A stretch of 48,325 nt of DNA from Butyrivibrio sp. CAG:318 (lineage in GTDB: Bacteria > Bacillota > Clostridia > Lachnospirales > Lachnospiraceae). The notes under the pieces were generated by a model. It ran no database searches, was not told where the DNA came from, and worked only from the letters and a program-made list of their open reading frames with translations. Shown in pieces: positions 25,466-32,612 of this stretch (its first letter is position 1; every line of letters begins with the position of its first letter). The stretch is taken from positions 88,465-136,789 of the forward strand of contig FR889241.1 in NCBI GenBank assembly GCA_000431815.1. The letters are read 5' to 3'. Made by a program: the position numbers and the translations under genes.

Positions 25466-25735
25466 TCACCATTGTCCTGCCGCACTTTTCGCAATATTTG
25501 CACCCCAAAAAATATATTTTTTCTGATAATAAAATGTTTTGATAATTCCCCAATCCCATGCTTTTCTAGCATAGTACTTACCAAAAATTTTAGAGTACGA
25601 AACGCTTCCTGTACAAGCATATACTTTTGAGCTTGTCAACTTTGCGAACATCCATGCCACGTTATTGCCTTCGTTACCAGCTCCGCCTTTGCAACTAAAT
25701 AAATAAACACCTTTTTTTACTTTCTTGGAATTCAA
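25466..25735 (-). CDS. Toxin-domain-like C-terminal fragment
   Basis: An 89-residue frame beginning at a TTG that overlaps the stop of the upstream small gene (TTGA). It contains KGVYLFSCKGGAGNEGNN and SKVYACTGSVSYSKIF, the pattern L-x-SC-x-G-x-G ... VYA found in the C-terminal domains of some polymorphic toxins and caspase-like or DUF4347-like surface proteins. The rest (YYQKKYIFWGANIA) matches nothing I know. Without an N-terminal delivery part it is probably a stranded toxin tip or a decayed gene. The evidence for the family is weak. Confidence 0.4.
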   Translation of the reverse strand: MNSKKVKKGVYLFSCKGGAGNEGNNVAWMFAKLTSSKVYACTGSVSYSKIFGKYYARKAWDWGIIKTFYYQKKYIFWGANIAKSAAGQW

Positions 25736-25923
25736 ACTACGCCTTGCTTCTCACCGATATACTCCACAAGTTTATTAGCTCTTTTACCACCAGCAATCCC
25801 GCCAGCTTCTATAAGAGTTTCATAATGTTTTAGTAAAATGTTGACCAATGTTATATCGTATTCATTCAGTTCTTCTAATGTTTCTGACCAACGTTTCAAC
25901 TCTCCGCCTACAATTTCACTCAT
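25732..25923 (-). CDS. Small hypothetical protein in the accessory segment
   Basis: A 63-residue helical, charged protein (MSEIVGGELKRWSETLEELN ... GGKRANKLVEYIGEKQG). The ATG at 25923 lies 8 nt after GGAG. Its last codons overlap the first of the toxin-like fragment, suggesting translational coupling. It starts 24 bp after the AlbA_2-type gene. Function not recognised. Confidence 0.55.
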   Translation of the reverse strand: MSEIVGGELKRWSETLEELNEYDITLVNILLKHYETLIEAGGIAGGKRANKLVEYIGEKQGVV

Positions 25924-25947
25924 TTGTACCATCTCCAATACCTTATA

Positions 25948-27455
25948 TTAATTCGCATTAATTTTTTTATACATCTTACCTTTCGTACTACCGGTACTCT
26001 CAATCAGTCCCTGTTCCGTCATGTCCTTAAGCAGTACTTTAATTCTTGATTCCTTAACACCTGCAATACTTTCGAATTCATAAGCTTTATACCACTTATC
26101 AGGCTGCATAGCATTCAAAATAGCATCGTATTTTTCCTGTGTTTTTTTCGTCACTTTTTTTTCGCCACTTTTTTTCGCCACTTTTTTTCCGCCACTTTTT
26201 GCCGTCACTTTTTTCTTAAAAGAAAGCGACAGTATCGTCCTATCCGGATCAAATCTCTCTTCAATCACCGGTTCTTCCCAACCTTCATCTGCCCAAACAT
26301 TAAAAATATTCGGCACACCACTTCCTGCACGTTCGCCGATATTGATAAGGTTAAACATTTTCATAAGAGCCTTGTTTCTTGGATCGGATTCGCCACCAAG
26401 GCGCATCTGTTTTTTACCCGTTCTGATATAACCCGGATTTGCCAAAACCAACTTGTCCGGTTCCTTACGAATAACAACACCTCGCAATCCGTGATAATCT
26501 GCATTAATCAAGCAGTTTGCCAAAGCCTCACGAAGTGCCTTGTGCACTGGAGTATCATCAATACGCTCACCACCGACCATTTTGAAAGGTACCTTAATTC
26601 TTTAATAATCTTATTATAAACTCTAAAATAAAAGTCACACACATTTCCGGACCATTCTCCGGAACTTGACTGCAATCTATCGCTCCAGCGTGTGGTAGGA
26701 TCCAACTCTTCTCTATAGTCTAAGAAGTATTCAGGGAAATGGCGCACAATATTGTACTCATCCCCAAACATCAGCATACCTGCTGCCGTAGGATGCAACT
26801 TTCCGTCTTCCTCCGAAATGGCGGCAGCACCAATGCTTCTTAAATACTCATGGTCGCTCAAGCGTTCAAAAGGATGTCCTTCTTTTAAAGAACGATGACT
26901 GTTGCGATATCCATGAATGGTATCGTAATTCAAATCTTCAATCGGAACTTTATCAAGCACTTCCATATCCATAGTGCGCTCGGTCTGGTCACGGAGCATG
27001 GTCTTTACCTGCAATCTGGTACAATGATAATCGCCCTCATAATTACGACGGAAAGTGCCATTAAAAATATCATTATTGATGTACACCGGCTTCTGCTCAC
27101 GCTTCGCCATAGGCACATAAATAACCATAATGACATCTTTATTGTCACCGACTTCATACATCTCTACGTCATCTTCCGACAGGAGATTGATATTCACTTT
27201 CTTAGAATTGTTGATGGTATCCCAGAAGTCTTTTCGGAGCTTGGACGCATTCTGAAGACCGGTAGTTTTCCAACTGCCGTCTTTTTCTTCTTTGACACCG
27301 AGGATAATGACACCGCCATAGCAATTTGCAAAAGCAGAATACGTGTCCCACAATGAAATTGGCAAGCCACCATTTGCTTTTTTCACTTCTCTTCTGTTGT
27401 CTTCTCTGTATTTATCAAATTGTGAAAGGTCAAAAGTATTTTCCAACTCAAACAA
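25948..27455 (-). pseudogene. AlbA_2/ATPase-like transcriptional regulator gene split by a frameshift
   Basis: N-terminal part (26508-27455 frame): AlbA_2 (Schlafen-type) domain with SAFANCYGGVIILGVKEE. C-terminal part (25948-26580 frame): HATPase_c_4-like ALREALANCLINADYHG and ANPGYIRTG, NIGERAGSGVPNIF, a Lys-rich repeat linker, then a winged-helix domain (YEFESIAGVKESRIKVLLKD). The domains of one roughly 500-residue protein are thus divided. Near 26592-26598 one missing A in GAATTA(A)AGG would rejoin VPFK-MVGGERIDDTPVHKAL. Homologues are predicted DNA-binding regulators or RecG-like ATPase proteins, some in defence or mobile regions. The 5' end uses a TTG with only a weak ribosome site. It may be a pseudogene or carry a sequencing error. 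Confidence 0.8.
26141..26215 (-). repeat. Homopolymer-laced 13-bp tandem repeats inside the AlbA_2-type gene
   Basis: On the plus strand CGCCACTTTTTTT-type units occur about five times with T runs of 5-8. Because 13 is not a multiple of 3, successive copies are read in different frames (AKKSGE, KKVTKKT). Such tracts are slippage-prone. Confidence 0.75.
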
Positions 27456-27466
27456 CTCGCTTTCTA

Positions 27467-27529
27467 TTACTTAAACTTCTTTGCAATTTCTTCTTCCGGT
27501 CCATCCTTGCCTTTTTGAATCTTGAGAAA
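27467..27529 (-). pseudogene. 20-codon 3' gene remnant upstream of the AlbA_2-type gene
   Basis: After an in-frame stop the minus strand reads FLKIQKGKDGPEEEIAKKFK and then TAA TAG, immediately before the AlbA_2-type gene. The strongly coding-like tail and double stop suggest the end of a deleted upstream partner gene. Confidence 0.35.
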
Positions 27530-27878
27530 TTATTATGCTATCATTTTACATAATTACTTCATATTATTCAGCAAACTGCCATCCGTAGGTGAACTACTGG
27601 GATAACCATATAATATTCCTCTTCTAAACAACATTTATATCCACTAATAACTTCCATAATCGGTTGTATGATACAGCCATAATGCGCCCTCAATCATGCA
27701 TCAAAAAGTACCAAAAATCTATTAAACATTATAACATAAGCATTTTTTATCTTCAAGATTCTTTCGCTTTGTTCAACTGAGCGAAGAACTTGAAACGGAC
27801 TTTTTCTATGTTCGACCATCTTCCGTTGTGAAATGCAGTCTCGCCTGACGGCTCAGTCGTGGCATTCGCCACGCAAAA

Positions 27879-27915
27879 AGCCGCAACCCCTCATAAAATG
27901 AGGAATTGCGGCTTG
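27879..27915 (-). terminator. Intrinsic terminator of tuf
   Basis: A 17-bp stem AAGCCGCAA..CCTCAT/ATGAGG..TTGCGGCTT (two G-U pairs in the minus-strand RNA) with a 3-nt loop, followed by TTTTTGCG. It starts about 31 bp after the tuf stop codon. Confidence 0.9.
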
Positions 27916-27944
27916 TATTTAAGTTTCTATGATACTAATCAAAG

Positions 27945-27965
27945 ATTACTCGATAACTGTTGCAA
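27945..27965. repeat. Right 21-bp direct repeat at the 3' end of tuf
   Basis: The last codons (V-A-T-V-I-E), stop and one downstream base of tuf; a perfect copy lies at 23938-23958. Confidence 0.6.
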
Positions 27966-29133
27966 CTCTTCCTGATCCTACTGTTCTACCACCTTCACGG
28001 ATAGCGAATGTAAGACCCTGCTCCATAGCGATTGGGTGGATGAGCTCGATTGTCATCTCTACGTTATCGCCAGGCATGCACATCTCTGTACCAGCTGGAA
28101 GCTCGCAAACACCTGTTACGTCAGTTGTTCTGAAATAGAACTGTGGACGATAGTTGTTGAAGAATGGAGTATGACGTCCACCCTCGTCCTTAGTAAGAAC
28201 GTAAACCTGAGCTGTAAATTTCTTATGGCATGTTACTGTACCCGGTTTAGCAAGAACCTGTCCACGTACGATCTGGTCACGGTTGATACCACGAAGGAGT
28301 GCACCGATGTTATCACCAGCCATAGCTTCATCAAGCTGCTTTCTGAACATCTCGATACCAGTAACAACTGTCTTCTGAACATCATCCTTAACACCAAGGA
28401 TTTCAAGTTCATCATTGAGGTGAAGTGTACCTCTCTCAACTCTACCTGTAGCAACAGTACCACGACCTGTGATTGTGAATACGTCCTCTACTGGCATAAG
28501 GAAAGGCTTATCTGTATCTCTGACTGGGTCAGGAATATACTCATCAACTGTGTGCATAAGCTCAAGAATCTTGTCGCCCCACTCGCTGTAAGGATCTTCA
28601 AGAGCCTTAAGAGCTGAACCCTTAATGATTGGGCATCCTGTGAAGCCATACTCTTCAAGCTGCTCTGTAACTTCCATCTCTACGAGTTCGATAAGTTCTT
28701 CATCATCAACCATATCGCACTTGTTAAGGAATACTACTATATAAGGAACGCCTACCTGACGAGCAAGAAGGATGTGCTCCTTTGTCTGAGCCATAACACC
28801 ATCAGTAGCAGCAACAACGAGGATAGCACCATCCATCTGTGCAGCACCTGTGATCATGTTCTTTACATAATCGGCATGGCCTGGGCAGTCAACGTGTGCA
28901 TAATGTCTCTTCTCTGTCTCATACTCAACGTGAGCAGTAGAAATTGTGATTCCTCTTTCTCTCTCTTCTGGAGCCTTATCGATATTTTCGAATGCAACAG
29001 CTTCACCTGTTCCAAGTCTAGCGTTAAGAGTCTTGGTAATAGCCGCTGTAAGAGTTGTTTTACCATGGTCAACATGTCCGATTGTACCAATGTTACAATG
29101 TGGTTTAGTTCTTTCAAATTTAGCTTTAGCCAT
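27946..29133 (-). CDS. tuf: Elongation factor Tu
   Basis: A 395-residue GTPase that delivers aminoacyl-tRNA to the ribosome. G1 GHVDHGKTT (residues 19-27), switch I RERGITISTAHVEYE, G3 DCPGHADYV, G4 NKCDMVD, G5 GSALKALE. Domains 2 and 3 are complete (VFTITGRGTVATGRVERG; FRTTDVTGVCELP), ending RVATVIE. AAGGAGG precedes ATG 29133 by about 12 nt. It is the last gene of the rpsL-rpsG-fusA-tuf set, with an additional own promoter (29196-29224) and a strong terminator. Its 3' end is duplicated at 23938. Confidence 0.99.
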   Translation of the reverse strand: MAKAKFERTKPHCNIGTIGHVDHGKTTLTAAITKTLNARLGTGEAVAFENIDKAPEERERGITISTAHVEYETEKRHYAHVDCPGHADYVKNMITGAAQMDGAILVVAATDGVMAQTKEHILLARQVGVPYIVVFLNKCDMVDDEELIELVEMEVTEQLEEYGFTGCPIIKGSALKALEDPYSEWGDKILELMHTVDEYIPDPVRDTDKPFLMPVEDVFTITGRGTVATGRVERGTLHLNDELEILGVKDDVQKTVVTGIEMFRKQLDEAMAGDNIGALLRGINRDQIVRGQVLAKPGTVTCHKKFTAQVYVLTKDEGGRHTPFFNNYRPQFYFRTTDVTGVCELPAGTEMCMPGDNVEMTIELIHPIAMEQGLTFAIREGGRTVGSGRVATVIE

Positions 29134-29195
29134 TTTTAAAAAATCCTCCTTAAATTTTCCCTCTTCCGGGTTGTCTTTTTAAATTAGCTTTAATA

Positions 29196-29224
29196 ATTAT
29201 ATTTCATATCCGAAATATTTTCAA
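29196..29224 (-). promoter_or_regulatory. Internal promoter driving tuf
   Basis: On the minus strand TTGAAA (29219-29224), 17 bp, TATAAT (29196-29201), just past the fusA stop codon. It would raise EF-Tu output over the rest of the operon. Confidence 0.7.
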
Positions 29225-29227
29225 TAT

Positions 29228-31345
29228 TTATTTTGCTTTTGCAGCAATAACTTTATCCTGTACGTTCTTTGGTACCTGCTCATATCTCTCGAAGAACATT
29301 GAGTAGTTACCACGGCCCTGTGTGGATGAACGAAGTTCTGTTGAGTAACCGAACATCTCTGCAAGCGGAACAAGTGCTTTAACCATCTTACCGCCGCCGA
29401 TGTCTTCCATACCCTGAACCTGTCCACGCTTAGCGTTAAGGCTTCCGATTACATCGCCCATGTATTCCTCAGGCATTGTAACTTCAACTTTCATGATAGG
29501 CTCAAGAAGTACCGGGCTTCCCTTCTGCATAGCTTCCTTAAATGCCATAGAACCGGCAATGTGGAATGCCATTTCAGATGAATCGACTTCATGGTAAGAA
29601 CCATCATATACGTTAGCTGATACACCAAGTACAGGGAATCCTGCAAGGATACCGGCCTTAGTAGCCTCTTCGATACCTTCGCCTACAGCCGGGATATATT
29701 CCTTAGGAATAGCACCACCAACTACAGTTGATACGAACTTGAATGTCTCTTCACCGTTCGGATCCATCGGCTCGAATTTAACTTTACAGTGTCCGTACTG
29801 TCCACGTCCACCTGACTGCTTAGCATACTTGCTGTCTACATCAACAGGCTTTGTAATAGTCTCTTTGTATGCAACCTGAGGAGCACCAACGTTAGCCTCA
29901 ACCTTGAATTCACGAAGAAGACGGTCAACGATAACTTCGAGGTGTAACTCACCCATACCTGCAATGATTGTCTGTCCTGTCTCCTGATCAGTGTGAGCTT
30001 TGAATGTAGGATCTTCTTCAGCAAGCTTTGCTAAAGCTTCACCCATCTTACCCTGATCGTTCTTTGTCTTAGGTTCAATAGCGAGCTCGATAACAGGCTC
30101 TGGGAATTCCATAGACTCAAGGATTACCGGATGCTGCTCATCGCAGATTGTATCACCTGTTGTAGTGAACTTGAAACCTACAGCGGCTGCGATATCACCT
30201 GAGTATACTTTCTCAATTTCTGTACGCTTATTGGCATGCATCTGCACGATACGTCCAATACGCTCTTTCTTATCTTTAGATGCATTCAATACATATGAAC
30301 CGGAGTTACATGTACCTGAGTAAACTCTGAAGAATGCAAGCTTACCAACGAATGGGTCAGCCATAATCTTGAATGCTAATGCTGCGAATGGTTCGTCATC
30401 AGAAGATGGTCTTGTTACTTCGTTACCTTCTAAGTCAACACCTGTGATGTCAGGGACATCTGTAGGAGCCGGCATATACTCGATAACGCCGTCAAGAAGC
30501 TTCTGTACACCTTTGTTCTTATATGCAGAACCGCAGAATACAGGAACAGCTTCACTGGCAATTGTTCCCTTACGAAGAACTGCCTTTAACTGCTCTTTGG
30601 AAGGAGTTTCGCCCTCAAGATACATCATCATTAAATCATCATCTAATTCGCAGATTTTCTCAACGAGGTTCTCTCTCCATTTGTCTGCAAGGTCTTTAAG
30701 ATCATCAGGGATTGATGTAATCTCGATGTCCTCGCCCTTGTCGTCTTTATAATAGTAAGCATCCATTTCAAACAGATCGATTAAGCCTTTGAAATCATCT
30801 TCCTTACCGATTGGGATCTGTACAGGAATTGCATTCTTGCCTAAACGGTCAATAATTGTCTGAACTGAATAGAAAAAGTCTGCACCCATTTTATCCATCT
30901 TGTTGATGAATGCCATACGAGGTACATTGTAGGTATCAGCCTGACGCCATACGTTCTCGGACTGTGGCTCAACACCTGCCTTAGCATCAAATACACCTAC
31001 TGCACCATCAAGTACTCTGAGTGAACGCTCAACTTCTACAGTGAAGTCTACGTGGCCCGGAGTATCAATGATGTTGATACGATGCTCTAATGCGCCCGGC
31101 ATTGGTTTGTGATGATCCTCTAATGTCCAATGACATGTAGTAGCGGCTGATGTGATTGTGATACCTCTTTCCTGCTCCTGTTCCATCCAGTCCATGGTAG
31201 CAGTACCTTCATGAGTATCACCAATCTTATAGTTAACACCAGTATAATACAGGATACGTTCTGTCAATGTAGTCTTACCTGCATCGATATGAGCCATAAT
31301 ACCTATATTTCTGGTTCTCTCTAACGGATATTCTCTTCCAGCCAA
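29228..31345 (-). CDS. fusA: Elongation factor G
   Basis: A 705-residue translocation GTPase. G1 AHIDAGKTT, switch I EQERGITITSAATT, G3 DTPGHVDFT, G4 NKMDKMG, G5 CGSAYKNKG, followed by domains II-V (TIIAGMGELHLEVI in domain III; GGGKMVKALVPLAEMFGYST in domain V). The start is taken at TTG 31345 (MAGREYPLERTRNIG), 8 nt after AAGGAGG; the upstream in-frame ATG at 31363 sits before that ribosome site and is unlikely. It lies between rpsG and tuf as in most bacteria. Confidence 0.98.
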   Translation of the reverse strand: MAGREYPLERTRNIGIMAHIDAGKTTLTERILYYTGVNYKIGDTHEGTATMDWMEQEQERGITITSAATTCHWTLEDHHKPMPGALEHRINIIDTPGHVDFTVEVERSLRVLDGAVGVFDAKAGVEPQSENVWRQADTYNVPRMAFINKMDKMGADFFYSVQTIIDRLGKNAIPVQIPIGKEDDFKGLIDLFEMDAYYYKDDKGEDIEITSIPDDLKDLADKWRENLVEKICELDDDLMMMYLEGETPSKEQLKAVLRKGTIASEAVPVFCGSAYKNKGVQKLLDGVIEYMPAPTDVPDITGVDLEGNEVTRPSSDDEPFAALAFKIMADPFVGKLAFFRVYSGTCNSGSYVLNASKDKKERIGRIVQMHANKRTEIEKVYSGDIAAAVGFKFTTTGDTICDEQHPVILESMEFPEPVIELAIEPKTKNDQGKMGEALAKLAEEDPTFKAHTDQETGQTIIAGMGELHLEVIVDRLLREFKVEANVGAPQVAYKETITKPVDVDSKYAKQSGGRGQYGHCKVKFEPMDPNGEETFKFVSTVVGGAIPKEYIPAVGEGIEEATKAGILAGFPVLGVSANVYDGSYHEVDSSEMAFHIAGSMAFKEAMQKGSPVLLEPIMKVEVTMPEEYMGDVIGSLNAKRGQVQGMEDIGGGKMVKALVPLAEMFGYSTELRSSTQGRGNYSMFFERYEQVPKNVQDKVIAAKAK

Positions 31346-31432
31346 GGTTTTATCCTCCTTCATTTAATAAAAATGCTTTAGGCTGCCATGTGCCATGGCA
31401 CACGACAGTAAAAAACAATGATATATACGAGA

Positions 31433-31903
31433 TTAGAATCTGTAATGTGCGAAAGCCTTGTTTGCTTCTGCCATCTTGTGCATATCTTCTTTTCTCTTGA
31501 CAGATGCACCTGTATTGTTAGATGCGTCAAGGATCTCGTTTGCGAGTCTTTCTTCCATAGTCTTCTCGCCTCTTGCACGTGAAAAAGCTGTTAACCAACG
31601 AAGTCCGAGAGCCTGTCTTCTGTCAGCTCTTACTTCGATAGGTACCTGATAAGTAGCACCGCCGATACGTCTTGCCTTAACTTCAAGTACAGGCATTACG
31701 TTATTCATAGCTTCCTCGAATACCTCGAGTGCCGGCTTACCAGCCTTCTCTTCCACTCTTGTGAATGCTCCGTATACTATTTTCTGAGCTGTAGACTTCT
31801 TACCATCTAACATAATATTGTTGATGAGTTTGGTAACAACCTTGCTGTTGTATAACGGATCTGCTAATACATCTCTCTTCTGAGTATGTCCTTTACGTGG
31901 CAC
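31433..31903 (-). CDS. rpsG: Small ribosomal subunit protein uS7
   Basis: A 156-residue primary 16S rRNA-binding protein that nucleates the 30S head. The typical N-terminus PRKGHTQKRDVLADPLYNSK, then YGAFTRVEEKAGKPALEVFE, the GGATYQVPIEVRADRRQALG beta-hairpin, and the C-terminal KMAEANKAFAHYRF. Length is normal. It lies 136 bp after rpsL and 87 bp before fusA. Confidence 0.98.
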   Translation of the reverse strand: MPRKGHTQKRDVLADPLYNSKVVTKLINNIMLDGKKSTAQKIVYGAFTRVEEKAGKPALEVFEEAMNNVMPVLEVKARRIGGATYQVPIEVRADRRQALGLRWLTAFSRARGEKTMEERLANEILDASNNTGASVKRKEDMHKMAEANKAFAHYRF

Positions 31904-32039
31904 GGGTCTTCCCTCCTTAACATAATAATTAATTCATAGGTACTCACATGTGTCTGATGTGTTCGCGCGCGGTATATTTTAACCCTGCAACCTACAGGAA
32001 AAATATTTACACGGCACTATACTGACTTAAATGCGAATA

Positions 32040-32459
32040 TTATTTTGCGTCTTTCGGTCTCTTTGCGCCGTATTTTGAACGCGCCTGTCTTCTCTTAGCA
32101 ACTCCTGCCGTATCAAGTGTTCCTCTAACGATGTGGTATCTGGTACCAGGTAAATCCTTTACCCTTCCACCTCTTACAAGTACAACACTATGCTCCTGAA
32201 GGTTATGTCCTTCACCTGGGATATAGCTTGTTACTTCGATTCCATTAGAAAGACGAACTCTGGCGATTTTTCTAAGAGCTGAGTTAGGTTTCTTAGGTGT
32301 CTTAGTCTTAACAGCTGTACAAACACCTCTCTTCTGCGGTGATGCAGAATCGATAGCTTTCTTCTGAAGAGAGTTATAGCTCTTCTGAAGAGCAGGTGCT
32401 GTAGACTTCTTAACAGATGTCTGTCTACCCTTTCTTACTAACTGGTTAAATGTAGGCAT
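32040..32459 (-). CDS. rpsL: Small ribosomal subunit protein uS12
   Basis: A 139-residue decoding-centre protein. Canonical start MPTFNQLVRKGR at ATG 32459 after GGAGGTG; an in-frame extension to 32513 would swallow that ribosome site. TPKKPNSALRKIARVRLSNG and VRGGRVKDLPGTRYHIVRG carry the Lys and Arg positions altered in streptomycin-resistant mutants; all are wild type here. It is the first gene of the str operon under a consensus promoter. Confidence 0.98.
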   Translation of the reverse strand: MPTFNQLVRKGRQTSVKKSTAPALQKSYNSLQKKAIDSASPQKRGVCTAVKTKTPKKPNSALRKIARVRLSNGIEVTSYIPGEGHNLQEHSVVLVRGGRVKDLPGTRYHIVRGTLDTAGVAKRRQARSKYGAKRPKDAK

Positions 32460-32563
32460 TCTTTTTTCACCTCCTGTAAATAAATTTCCTTGGTTGCGAA
32501 TCTGATTATTCAAATTCTCGTTCTTGCACGCAAAATAAGCATATTACAATGCGCGCAACTAAT

Positions 32564-32592
32564 ATTATATCTATGACATTTTCAATTGTCAA
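32564..32592 (-). promoter_or_regulatory. Promoter of the rpsL-rpsG-fusA-tuf operon
   Basis: On the minus strand TTGACA (32587-32592), 17 bp, TATAAT (32564-32569): perfect consensus, about 100 bp before rpsL. Confidence 0.92.
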
Positions 32593-32612
32593 CATATTAA
32601 TTTGAAAAGAGG

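Larger units (their letters stand above)
27456..27944. other. Intergenic segment between the AlbA_2-type gene and tuf
   Basis: No intact gene is supported. Contents: a 20-codon 3' remnant (27467-27529), an AT-rich stretch (27530-27750), an ATG-less 39-codon frame on the minus strand (27753-27872), a CGTGGC/GCCACG hairpin (27858-27873), and the tuf terminator (27879-27915). Confidence 0.5.

Noticed and set aside
28036..28617. 193-codon plus-strand frame opposite tuf
   Set aside because: Shadow of a highly codon-biased gene.
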